The notes beneath the pieces were generated by a model, which saw only the letters and a list, made by a program, of their open reading frames with translations, was not told the DNA's origin and made no database searches. Position numbers and translations under genes: made by a program. This document shows positions 7,501 to 14,455 of a stretch of 22,998 nt of DNA, piece by piece. Source of the stretch: CG2-30-40-21 sp043806395 (GTDB taxonomy: Bacteria > UBA9089 > CG2-30-40-21); the NCBI GenBank assembly GCA_043806395.1, contig JAZDHC010000146.1, positions 1 through 22,998 on the forward strand, read 5' to 3'. The first letter of the stretch is position 1. Each line of letters begins with the position of its first letter.

Positions 7501-7988
7501 GCAACCTTGATGGTAAGAATATCCTTTGGATCAGTTATACGATACAATATGGCTGGAAGCGAGGTGACCAGAACAAGCCTTTCACCCTGTAGGGGCAGAC
7601 CTGTGTGTCTGCCCTGTTTTGGAAGTGAAGTGTCAAGAGTAAGCCTTTTACTCTTTGTAAGCTTATCCAAGACAGCAAATCTCTGGCCAATAAGCTCATC
7701 AGCTGGTGGATTTTCTTCATATGCCAGAACCTCAAGGGATGGGAAATAATCCACATTAAACGAGCAAAATGTCTTCAAATCCTCATGCAGCTGCTCTGCC
7801 TCATAGATTTTTGGACTGATGATCAACACAGAGCTATTCAGCCTCTCCAAAAGCCCTGAAAGCAGGTATGCCTTGGATGAGCCGACCAGACCATTGATGT
7901 TAATCCCTGTGCCAGAGGACACAGCTGCACCAATATGCTGGTATTTATTCAAGTTTTTGAGTAAAGGCAATAAAGGAGATAATATCAT
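4578..7988 (-). CDS. mfd: Transcription-repair coupling factor Mfd
   Basis: Mfd removes RNA polymerase stalled at DNA lesions and recruits UvrA for nucleotide excision repair. With the ATG at 7988 the protein has 1136 residues, the usual length. In order there is a UvrB-like N-terminal module (1-about 430) and a CarD-like RNA-polymerase-interacting domain (KEGDLIVHIYYGIGQYLGL, from about 451). The RecG-like translocase has Walker A GDVGYGKT (601-608), Walker B DEEH (702-705) and TATPIPRTL (728-736). The helicase lobe has QLRGRVGRAQ, and the TRCF C-terminal domain follows. A TTG 36 bp upstream could also start it, but TTGACA there is better read as a -35 box. A roughly 22-residue in-frame insertion lies near residues 121-142 (see repeat). 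The gene converges with the integrase remnant. Confidence 0.96.
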   Translation of the reverse strand: MILSPLLPLLKNLNKYQHIGAAVSSGTGININGLVGSSKAYLLSGLLERLNSSVLIISPKIYEAEQLHEDLKTFCSFNVDYFPSLEVLAYEENPPADELIGQRFAVLDKLTKSKRLTLDTSLPKQGRHTGLPLQGERLVLVTSLPAILYRITDPKDILTIKVANGATLSMNTLLEDLVMIGYERVGMTQEKGDFSQRGGIVDVFPISSEYPVRIELFGDTIESIRQFDPVTQLSIGLLNEVEIFPRKSIAEKTSTIFDYLPNNCLMVVDDRLLIEQEYLRLKDEINRLYQEACKERVVKPPEEIILRIEDILNQRQMMCLGTAGYNDESCLIPTIPSPNFGSKLNLLMQKLKEYIDAGYIIILSANYQGQAGRLQELLGEHKITGEMGMPSKIQSGVFIVVSPLICGFDIPELRLLIMSDKEIFGKSSILHRRKFTRLTQSIPVENFMDLKEGDLIVHIYYGIGQYLGLTTTKVEGKIRDFLLLEYAQGDKLYVPVDQLGLVHKYVGSKDSSPEIHRLHDRGWERTKEKVQKAVESMAGELIEIYAARKALQGHAFAKDTTWQYEFESGFVYEETPDQIRAIEEIKNDMESSMPMDRLVCGDVGYGKTEVAIRAAFKAVMDGKQVAVLVPTTILAFQHHSTFTERFTGFPVNIQMLSRFKSPKEQKEIISEVINGKVDIVIGTHRLLQKDISFPNLGLVIIDEEHKFGVKHKERMKSYRKLVDVLTLTATPIPRTLHFSLCGIRDMSIIHTPPPGRLPIKTVIVPFGPEVIREATLREMDRGGQVFFVHNQVKSMPWILEQLNKIVPDARIVVAHGQMNEHELEKVIFDFMEKKFDVLLASAIIESGLDMPNVNTIIINNAHRFGLAQLYQLRGRVGRAQHRAYAYLLHQQGVQSSKDVDERLQAMIEFSTLGSGFNLAMRDLENRGAGNLLGSQQHGNVVAIGFEMYCHLLEETVSKLKGTPTKKRVNTKVTLPYESYIPEDYIPSSQEKFRMYKRLASACTEDEIHDIEKEFLDRFGKYPDPVKKLLNLMNIRMLASNAQILSISFESAEAQSKRSDLSSHLVFRNVISTSSNKGMVYLDLPDLPELASRVIEMVALRKIRFNPSHPNRLILKWEDEEKGMVLLEEVIKKLVEG
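7555..7651. repeat. Palindromic mini-insertion inside mfd with duplicated flank
   Basis: A 31-bp segment (7555-7585) recurs at 7621-7651 with 24 of 31 matches. Between them is the hairpin GGGCAGAC/GTCTGCCC (7593-7600 and 7607-7614, 6-base loop). The period is exactly 66 bp, so mfd gains 22 codons (encoding QGRHTGLPLQG and neighbours) without a frameshift. The duplicated flank shows in protein as TLDTSLP and VLVTSLP. Confidence 0.75.
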
Positions 7989-7995
7989 GGTAAGT

Positions 7996-8024
7996 AGGAT
8001 ACTATATGGATGGCTATTTGTCAA
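7996..8024 (-). promoter_or_regulatory. mfd promoter, possibly leaderless
   Basis: On minus, TTGACA (8024-8019), a 17-bp spacer and TATCCT (8001-7996). The ATG begins 7 nt after the -10, at the expected transcription start, and no Shine-Dalgarno precedes it. Confidence 0.5.
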
Positions 8025-8054
8025 GGGATTAATACAGATGACCTGAAATTTTCA

Positions 8055-8084
8055 TTGACATTTATTATTTTATTGTGGTATACT
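8055..8084 (+). promoter_or_regulatory. Promoter for the EF-G-like operon
   Basis: TTGACA (8055-8060), an 18-bp AT-rich spacer and TATACT (8079-8084). It diverges from the mfd promoter. The gene starts about 280 bp downstream, with a palindromic element in between. Confidence 0.65.
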
Positions 8085-8185
8085 AACAAAATAATTAACA
8101 CACAGAAGGTGTTGAATGTGCGATATATTTCCGTAGTGTAAGAAATAAGACAAAAAGCAACGGTCATAACCGTGATTTATTTTTA

Positions 8186-8344
8186 GGGTTTGTCACAAAA
8201 TAAATGTGTCACATCGAGGTTGTCGATTCGCTCGTCCAGCAAGGCGTGCGACTTAAGGCATAGTGATCTATGCCGCAAGGAGCACAACGCCGCTGGACGA
8301 GATGAAGCGGCAACCGAATGTAACAGTTATTTTGTGACAGACCC
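8186..8344. mobile_element. MITE-like palindromic element (about 160 bp)
   Basis: The ends GGGTTTGTCACAAAATAA (8186-8203) and TTATTTTGTGACAGACCC (8327-8344) are inverted repeats matching at 17 of 18 positions. Inside are further paired blocks: CGTCCAGC with GCTGGACG, GGTTG with CAACC, and a central perfect hairpin GGCATAG/CTATGCC (8257-8263, 8268-8274). TTA on both sides (8183-8185, 8345-8347) could be a target duplication. There is no ORF. It would be transcribed as a long structured 5' leader of the EF-G-like mRNA. Confidence 0.75.
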
Positions 8345-8364
8345 TTAGCACAAGGAGGATCAAT

Positions 8365-10440
8365 ATGTATCAACCAAAGGAGATCAGAAATGTAGCAATT
8401 ATTTCACACGGAGGTGCAGGGAAAACTACACTAACAGAAGCCATGCTTTTTAACGCAAAGGCAGTGGACAGGTTAGGCAGGGTTGACAATGGAACCTCTA
8501 ACATGGACTATGAGCCTGATGAGATCAAAAGAAAGATGTCTGTCAATGTTAGCCTTGGCTACGGTGAGTGGAAAAAGATCAAGGTAAATATATTGGATAC
8601 ACCTGGTTATGCAGATTTTGCTGGAGAGGTCAAAAAATCATTACGCATTGTAGAGGGATGTGTTGTTGTTGTGGATGCCTCATCGGGTGTGGAAATAGGA
8701 ACAGAAATGGTCTGGCAATATGCTGATGAAAGAAAACTATCAAGATGTATTTTTATAAATAAGATGGAAAAGGAACATGCTGACTTTTACAAGACAATAG
8801 ATTCTATCCCTATCTTAGAATCATCCGCAAATATCGTTCTTTTTCAACTCCCCATAGGTATTGGGGATAAATTTTCCGGAATAGTTGATCTAATCAAGAT
8901 GAAGGCTTACGAATATAAGGATGGCAAAGCACAAGAAAGACCCATGCCCCCTGACATTTCAGACAAAATAGAAAAATATAGAGAAAAACTAATAGATGCA
9001 GCTGCAGAAAGCGATGATGCCTTAACCGAGAAATATCTTGAAACCATGGAATTATCTGAACAGGAGATTATTTCAGGCTTGAATATTGGTATCAAAAATG
9101 GCACAATCGTACCTGTTCTTTGTGGCTGTAGCTATAACAATATTGGTGTGGATAAGGTTCTTGACATGATTGTTGAATCCTTTCCATCTCCAGCAGATAT
9201 GGGTAAAATTTGTGGGGTAGACACTGAGACAACAAGAAATGTCTCTGTTGATGACCCCTTCTGTGGATTAGTGTTTAAGATAATCTCTGATCCACATATA
9301 GGCGAACTGATATTTTTCAGGGCATACTCTGGCAGCATAGCTAATGGTATGGATATACTTAATGCAAATACCGAGCATAAGGAGAGAATAGGACATTTAT
9401 GCCTTATAACAGGCAAACGGAAAAATGATGTTGAAAGGATATGTGCAGGGGACATAGGTGCCATTGTTAAGCTTAAAGGGGCCAAAATAGGAGATACTCT
9501 GTGTGTTCCATCCAGCCCGATTATCCTTCCCGGCATAGATTTTCCGCAAGCCTGTATCTCTCTTGCTGTAAAGCCAAAGACAAAGGCTGATCAGGAAAAG
9601 ATGGGGCTTGGTCTTCATAAGATTGCTGAAGAGGATCCTACCTTTATAATGCATATTGAGCATGAATTAGCACAAACAATCATCTCCGGCATGGGTGAAA
9701 CCCATTTAGATGTGGTTGTGGATAGACTGATCAGGAGGTTTGGGACAGAGGTAGAAACAGACAAGCCAAGAATTCCATACAGGGAAACCATTAAAAAGCA
9801 TGGTCAGGGTAATTATAAGCATAAGAAACAATCAGGTGGCAGGGGACAATATGGCGAGGCATTCCTGAAGGTTGACCCATTAACTACTGGCGAGCGATTT
9901 GAGTTTGTAAATGAGACATTTGGTGGTTCTATTCCGGCAAAATATATTCCTCCTGTAGAAAAAGGTGTGAGGGATACCATGGATAAGGGTATTCTGGCTC
10001 ATTGCCATATAATTAATATCAAGGTAACGCTGTATGATGGCTCATTTCATGATGTAGATTCCTCAGATTTAGCCTTTCAAATTGCAGGCACTTATGCCTT
10101 TAAGAAGGCGTTTGAGGATGCTAACCCGGTATTGTTAGAGCCTATTGTAGAGGTAGAATGCCTTGCACCAGTGGCAAACATGGGTGAAGTAATTGGTGAT
10201 CTTAATGTCCGTAGGGGAAGAATACTGGGCATGGAGCCTCAAGGGAAAAATGAAATAGTAAAGGCAAATGTCCCTCAGGCAGAGATGTATAAATATGCTA
10301 CGACATTGCGATCTATTACCCGTGGTCGCGGTAGCTTTAAGATGAAGTTTTCTCATTACGAGGAAGTGCCTCATCTGATTGCAGAAAAGATAATTGCTGA
10401 GGCTAAGGTAGGGAAGGAAGAAGAGCATGGGCATGTCTAA
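8365..10440 (+). CDS. EF-G-like translational GTPase (EF-G2 type)
   Basis: The 691-residue protein has the full five-domain EF-G layout. The P-loop is SHGGAGKTTL (14-23), where classical EF-G has GHIDAGKTT. G3 is DTPGYADF (78-85). G4 is NKME (132-135) instead of NKMD, and the C-terminal domains include KYIPPVEKGVRD. The P-loop places it with the second EF-G paralogs (fusA2 or EF-G-like), not the main fusA, which usually sits beside rpsG and tufA. Paralogs of this kind include weak-GTPase or recycling factors, so its role in elongation is uncertain. AAGGAGG lies 6 nt before the ATG. YebC follows after 39 bp. Confidence 0.92.
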   Translation: MYQPKEIRNVAIISHGGAGKTTLTEAMLFNAKAVDRLGRVDNGTSNMDYEPDEIKRKMSVNVSLGYGEWKKIKVNILDTPGYADFAGEVKKSLRIVEGCVVVVDASSGVEIGTEMVWQYADERKLSRCIFINKMEKEHADFYKTIDSIPILESSANIVLFQLPIGIGDKFSGIVDLIKMKAYEYKDGKAQERPMPPDISDKIEKYREKLIDAAAESDDALTEKYLETMELSEQEIISGLNIGIKNGTIVPVLCGCSYNNIGVDKVLDMIVESFPSPADMGKICGVDTETTRNVSVDDPFCGLVFKIISDPHIGELIFFRAYSGSIANGMDILNANTEHKERIGHLCLITGKRKNDVERICAGDIGAIVKLKGAKIGDTLCVPSSPIILPGIDFPQACISLAVKPKTKADQEKMGLGLHKIAEEDPTFIMHIEHELAQTIISGMGETHLDVVVDRLIRRFGTEVETDKPRIPYRETIKKHGQGNYKHKKQSGGRGQYGEAFLKVDPLTTGERFEFVNETFGGSIPAKYIPPVEKGVRDTMDKGILAHCHIINIKVTLYDGSFHDVDSSDLAFQIAGTYAFKKAFEDANPVLLEPIVEVECLAPVANMGEVIGDLNVRRGRILGMEPQGKNEIVKANVPQAEMYKYATTLRSITRGRGSFKMKFSHYEEVPHLIAEKIIAEAKVGKEEEHGHV

Positions 10441-10479
10441 AGTATTGTCCAATAATAATAATTTCAAGGAGGTATCGTT

Positions 10480-11235
10480 ATGTCAGGCCATTCAAAATGG
10501 GCAACCATTAAACACAAAAAGGGTGCAGCTGATGCACAAAGGGGGAAACTCTTTTCCAGATTGATAAAAGAGATAACGCTTGCTGCCCGGGATGGGGGAA
10601 ACCCTGATATGAATCCCAGATTACGAACGGTTATTGAAAATTCCAAGGAAGTTAATATGCCGCAAGATAATATCAAACGGGCTATCCAAAGGGGAACAGG
10701 GGAGCTTCCGGGTGTGATTGTGGAAGAGATTAATTATGAGGGATACGGACCTGGTGGGATAGCTGTCTTGGTTGAAGTCCTGTCAGACAACAGAAACAGG
10801 ATTACAGCTGAGGTACGAAAGATGTTTTCGAGGAGTGGGGGAAGTCTTGGTGAGGCAGGATGCGTCTCATGGATGTTCTCTAAAAAAGGCTGCATTGGCA
10901 TAAAAAGGGAAGAAATAGACGAGGATAAACTCTTAGAAATAGCCATGGAAGCAGGTGCGGATGATGTTAAAACAGATAATGCTGATGTATATGAGGTTAT
11001 AACAGATCCAGGAAGCTTTTTGGGGATAAAAGAGTCTTTGAAAAAACAGAATATTCCTCTTGACTATGCCGAATTATCCATGATACCTCAATCCTTTATC
11101 AAGATTGAAAAGGATTTGGCTAAACAGGTTCTTAGATTGATAGAAAACCTTGAGGAAAATGACGATGTCAATGCGGTTTATGCTAACTTTGATATAGATG
11201 ATAAGATCATGGCTGAGTTGCAGGCAGAAGAGTGA
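10480..11235 (+). CDS. yebC: YebC/PmpR family protein
   Basis: The 251-residue protein begins MSGHSKWATIKHKKGAADAQ, the diagnostic start of the family, and keeps GRGGSGGNxN-like elements (AARDGGNPDMNPRLR) and NMPQDNIKRAI. The family has been described both as a transcriptional regulator, including control of ruvC in some bacteria, and more recently as a ribosome-associated factor aiding translation of proline stretches. The neighbours fit both: an EF-G-like gene upstream and ruvC downstream. A strong AAGGAGGT precedes the ATG. The stop overlaps the ruvC start by 4 bp (GTGA). Confidence 0.96.
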   Translation: MSGHSKWATIKHKKGAADAQRGKLFSRLIKEITLAARDGGNPDMNPRLRTVIENSKEVNMPQDNIKRAIQRGTGELPGVIVEEINYEGYGPGGIAVLVEVLSDNRNRITAEVRKMFSRSGGSLGEAGCVSWMFSKKGCIGIKREEIDEDKLLEIAMEAGADDVKTDNADVYEVITDPGSFLGIKESLKKQNIPLDYAELSMIPQSFIKIEKDLAKQVLRLIENLEENDDVNAVYANFDIDDKIMAELQAEE

Positions 11236-11732
11236 GAGTATTAGGGATAGATCCTGGCACAGAGAGAACCGGATATGGGATAATTGAGAACGATAATGGC
11301 TTGAAAATGATTGATTACGGCTGTATATTTACAAGCAGGGAATTGTCTCTGGCACAACGGCTTGTTGTGATTCGGCAGAATCTGACTGCTATTATCGCTG
11401 AGTATCATCCAGACATAGCCTCGGTAGAGGAAATATTCTTCAGTAAAAATATGAAAACCGCTATCAGTGTCAGCCATGCCCGTGGGGTTGTTTTATTGAC
11501 CATGGCTGAGGCAGGGATAGTCGTCTTTGAATATACCCCCCTTCAGGTCAAGAGTACTGTTTGCGGAGACGGACATGCAAGTAAGCCACAAGTCCAGAAG
11601 GCCGTGAAACTCATTTTATCCCTTGATCATATTCCTGAACCAGATGATGCTGCAGATGGACTGGCAATTGCTATTTGTCATATTCAGGCAGATAAGATAC
11701 GGAGGTTGGTAGCCGTTTCTCGCAAAGGGTAA
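11232..11732 (+). CDS. ruvC: Holliday junction resolvase RuvC
   Basis: At 166 residues it has the usual length. RuvC dimers cut four-way junctions symmetrically during recombinational repair. The acidic active site is visible: D7 in GIDPG, E66 in VEE, and D139 and D142 in DDAADGLAIAICH. The start is a GTG inside the yebC stop, so translation is probably coupled. Unusually, ruvA and ruvB do not follow; an amidotransferase does. The yebC-ruvC pair is otherwise common. Confidence 0.95.
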   Translation: MRVLGIDPGTERTGYGIIENDNGLKMIDYGCIFTSRELSLAQRLVVIRQNLTAIIAEYHPDIASVEEIFFSKNMKTAISVSHARGVVLLTMAEAGIVVFEYTPLQVKSTVCGDGHASKPQVQKAVKLILSLDHIPEPDDAADGLAIAICHIQADKIRRLVAVSRKG

Positions 11733-11744
11733 GGAGTAATAATA

Positions 11745-12509
11745 TTGCGTCCAATAATTGGCATTGGTGGATCCATAGATATTGCAGGCAGAGTATTTGC
11801 TCATGAGAATTATATTAATGCCATACATCGGGCAGGTGGAATGCCCATAATCCTTACCTCTATCCAAGATGAATATATTTTGAACACAATTCAGGGGATG
11901 GTAATTACCGGAGGAGATGATATTCCAGCAGAGATGTTTGGGGAAGAACCTGTGTGTAAGATTACTCCAGAAAAGGAACAAAGGCTGCAACACGACCTTT
12001 GGCTGATACCAAAACTAAGAGAAAGAAACATCCCAACACTTGGTATCTGTTATGGAATGCAGATAGTTAATGTCAGCCTTGGGGGAAGCCTTTATCAGGA
12101 TATACAAATCCAATGCCCAGAGGCAATCAATCACTTGCAAAGAAAAGAGATTCTGGCTCATACGGTTGGGATAAAATCAGGAACGATATTAGCTGCTATA
12201 TTGAGAAATATGGCATGGTTCAAAACTGTTCACCATAAAGATACAGAGAAGAACAACCCCCTAACCCCCTTTATTAAGGGGGAATTAGGAAAAGAGATAA
12301 TGGTAAACAGCAGCCACCATCAGGCTGTAAAGGAAATTGGTCAGGGATTGATTGTCTCTGCCATATCATCAGACGGGATTATAGAAGCCATAGAGTCTCA
12401 AGATGGATGGTTTCTGGGGGTACAATGGCATCCGGAAAGGATGGAGGAAGAGTCATCCGGACAAATATTTTCGCATATTGTTGATAAGGCAAAAAGGGTA
12501 AAACCATGA
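11745..12509 (+). CDS. Class I glutamine amidotransferase-like hydrolase (peptidase C26, PuuD-like)
   Basis: The 254-residue protein has the nucleophile C102 in LGICYGMQ and the His/Glu pair H229/E231 in VQWHPER, completing the triad of class I amidotransferases. MVITGGDDI and VNSSHHQAV place it in the C26 gamma-glutamyl hydrolase group, which includes PuuD of putrescine breakdown. No other polyamine gene is nearby, so the substrate is unknown. The start is a TTG, 8 nt after AAGGAG overlapping the ruvC stop. Residues about 166-184 (including NNPLTPFIKGEL) are an insertion encoded by a dispersed palindrome. The stop overlaps the next ATG by 4 bp. Confidence 0.88.
   Translation: MRPIIGIGGSIDIAGRVFAHENYINAIHRAGGMPIILTSIQDEYILNTIQGMVITGGDDIPAEMFGEEPVCKITPEKEQRLQHDLWLIPKLRERNIPTLGICYGMQIVNVSLGGSLYQDIQIQCPEAINHLQRKEILAHTVGIKSGTILAAILRNMAWFKTVHHKDTEKNNPLTPFIKGELGKEIMVNSSHHQAVKEIGQGLIVSAISSDGIIEAIESQDGWFLGVQWHPERMEEESSGQIFSHIVDKAKRVKP
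12257..12289. repeat. Palindromic repeat inside the amidotransferase gene
   Basis: CCCCCTTTATTAAGGGGG (12265-12282) is a near-perfect palindrome, extended by CCTAA and TTAGG. It sits in frame and encodes part of NNPLTPFIKGEL. The half-sequence CCACCCCCTAACCCC recurs at 19397-19411. Confidence 0.7.
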
Positions 12510-13669
12510 ACAATTTTAATCTAAATGACATTACCTCGATATATGAATCGGTTGATTTCGAATGCAAAGCATCACAGGGTCGTGATGGTAATGGAGAAGT
12601 GTCCGGCAGTTTTTGGGAAACATATTCTGCAATGGCTAATACAAATGGCGGTGAAGTGTATCTTGGTATCAAAGAAACATCAATAGGGAAATTTTGTGTT
12701 GATTGTCGAAATCGGCGTATTCAGGATATGTTCAGATATGTTGGTTTTGGTGATCATGCCGGATCGGGAATCCTAAAAATTTATCGAAACTGGAAAGAAC
12801 AGCATTGGCGATTGCCCTTACTCTACGAGGATGCCACACATGAACAAACTTTGTTGGAACTCCGAATGATCAGTCTTTTTCCCGAAAAAAGCATGAAGAT
12901 GCTTGATGAGCTTTTTGGTGAACAATTCAGAAAGTTGCCAGAACTCGAAAGAGTTATACTTATAACTGCTGCAACAGAAGACATTGTGCATCATGCACGA
13001 ATAAAAGGAATTTCTTCGGAGCATCCCAAAGATATTTCTGTCGCTCTTGCACATCTTGTTCAGGAAGAAATGCTGATAAAAGAAGGCGAAACACGGGCAA
13101 GTATTTATCATTTGCCTGGAAAAGGGCAAACTGATGCTTCGTCGCTGCTTCAAACAACCATAGAGACTAACTCTCAAGATTTGAGCGAGAACTCCCCTGA
13201 TAAGGATGAGAACTCCCCTGATAAGGATGAGAACTCCCCTGATAAGGATGAGAACTCCCCTGATAAGGATGAGAACTCCCCTGATAAAGATGAGAACTCC
13301 CCTGATAAGGATGAGAACTCCCCTGATAAAGACGAGAACTCCCCTGATAAGGATGAGAACTCCCCTGATAAGGACGAGAACTCCCCTGATTTGAAAATAA
13401 AATTGATAAATGTTTTGAATTCTTTGGGGTTGGACAAAATGCCCGACAGAATAAAACCGGATATGATGCGCAAAATAATTCTACGGATGTGCGAAAATAA
13501 CACTTTGTCGTTAAAGGAATTCTGCTCTGTATTAAACCGTGGTGCCAAGACATTGCAAGATCAATATTTAACGCCAATGCTGGGGGAGGGTCTGCTCGAA
13601 CTTAAATATCCTGATATCAAAAATCATCCAGATCAGGCATATAAGAAAAAGACTACAATAACGAATTGA
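12506..13669 (+). CDS. AlbA/RecG-like ATP-binding protein, internally deleted
   Basis: The 387-residue protein starts as an AlbA_2 (Schlafen-type) domain: ESVDFECKASQGRDGNGEVS and TYSAMANTNGGEVYLGIKE. After residue 57 it jumps to CRNRRIQDMFRYVGFGDHAG and SGILKIYRNW, which in full relatives is the end of the HATPase_c_4 module. About 200-300 residues appear to be lost in frame. A helical/winged region follows, then nine copies of ENSPDKD, then a C-terminal winged helix (LNRGAKTLQDQYLTPMLGEG, NHPDQAYK). Full relatives are putative transcriptional regulators or DNA-binding ATPases. ATGA overlap couples it to the amidotransferase. It may be a degraded but still open gene. Confidence 0.8.
   Translation: MNNFNLNDITSIYESVDFECKASQGRDGNGEVSGSFWETYSAMANTNGGEVYLGIKETSIGKFCVDCRNRRIQDMFRYVGFGDHAGSGILKIYRNWKEQHWRLPLLYEDATHEQTLLELRMISLFPEKSMKMLDELFGEQFRKLPELERVILITAATEDIVHHARIKGISSEHPKDISVALAHLVQEEMLIKEGETRASIYHLPGKGQTDASSLLQTTIETNSQDLSENSPDKDENSPDKDENSPDKDENSPDKDENSPDKDENSPDKDENSPDKDENSPDKDENSPDKDENSPDLKIKLINVLNSLGLDKMPDRIKPDMMRKIILRMCENNTLSLKEFCSVLNRGAKTLQDQYLTPMLGEGLLELKYPDIKNHPDQAYKKKTTITN
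13187..13390 (+). repeat. 21-bp tandem repeat coding for ENSPDKD
   Basis: There are nine full units of gagaactcccctgataagga(t) plus a 15-bp partial tenth. The only differences are at silent third positions (AAG/AAA, GAT/GAC). The array forms an acidic, probably disordered linker and could change length by slippage in 7-residue steps. Confidence 0.95.
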
Positions 13670-13682
13670 AAAGGAGTAAACC

Positions 13683-14453
13683 ATGAATATCTCTAAAGAA
13701 AAAATAACAGCCAATCTAACATCTGGAATGTTTGCCCGCCAGATGCATCTATTTGTTGAGGTGCCTTCAACCCAGGATATTCTTCGCACCCTGATTGTTT
13801 CTGGTTCACCAGAGGGGACAATAGTTGTGTCTGAGACTCAAACCGAGGGACGGGGACAATTGGGCAGGGAGTGGGTCTCACCTGAAGGAGGGTTATGGTT
13901 TTCTATTGCCCTTATTCCACCCTTTGGACCTGAGGCTGCACCCCAGATAACCTTATTGGCTGCTTTTAGTATTGTGCAGGCTATTGAGGATATTGCCGGC
14001 TTATCTGCCATGATTAAATGGCCTAATGATATATTTATCAATGCTAAAAAGGTTGCCGGAATATTGGGAGAGATGTCAAGTCATAGGGTAGCTATAAGGT
14101 ATATTGCCCTTGGGATAGGGATTAATGTAAATATATCATTGGAAAAATTGCCGCCTTATGCCACCTCACTCCAGAACGAGGCTCAAAGGGAGATACCATT
14201 GGAAGGGTTAATGGCATCTATTCTCAATCATTTCGAGGATAATTATCGCATTTTCAAGGAGTCAAAAAACATGGCTCCATTTCAGGAGAAGATTAATGAG
14301 CTATTGCTTTATAGGGAGAAAATAGTTAAGGTTACAACGCCGCAGGAAATTATTCAGGGAACTGTTGTTGGCATCCATCAGGATGGAAGGCTGATAATAA
14401 ATACAGAGGATGAACAGAAGATGTTAAGTAGCGGGGAGATTACTATTTACTAA
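13683..14453 (+). CDS. birA: Biotin-protein ligase (short, catalytic-only)
   Basis: The enzyme makes biotinyl-AMP and transfers biotin to the carrier lysine of acetyl-CoA carboxylase and related enzymes. At 256 residues it lacks the N-terminal DNA-binding helix-turn-helix of bifunctional BirA, so it should not repress biotin genes. Motifs are GRGQLGREW (56-64, the adenylate loop), KWPNDI (112-117), KVAGILGE and GIGINVN (144-150). A small SH3-like C-terminal domain ends in LSSGEITIY. AAGGAG lies 7 nt before the ATG. murJ begins 2 bp after its stop. Confidence 0.94.
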   Translation: MNISKEKITANLTSGMFARQMHLFVEVPSTQDILRTLIVSGSPEGTIVVSETQTEGRGQLGREWVSPEGGLWFSIALIPPFGPEAAPQITLLAAFSIVQAIEDIAGLSAMIKWPNDIFINAKKVAGILGEMSSHRVAIRYIALGIGINVNISLEKLPPYATSLQNEAQREIPLEGLMASILNHFEDNYRIFKESKNMAPFQEKINELLLYREKIVKVTTPQEIIQGTVVGIHQDGRLIINTEDEQKMLSSGEITIY

Positions 14454-14455
14454 CC

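Noticed and set aside
8186..8344. Riboswitch or tRNA-like leader
   Set aside because: The terminal inverted repeats and possible TTA duplication fit a mobile palindrome better. No T-box, anticodon or known aptamer pattern was seen.
13187..13390. CRISPR or regulatory array
   Set aside because: The units are directly adjacent 21-mers in frame with only silent differences, so they are a coding tandem repeat.
13167..13577. Minus-strand repeat proteins opposite ENSPDKD
   Set aside because: They are shadows of the 21-bp repeat on the other strand.
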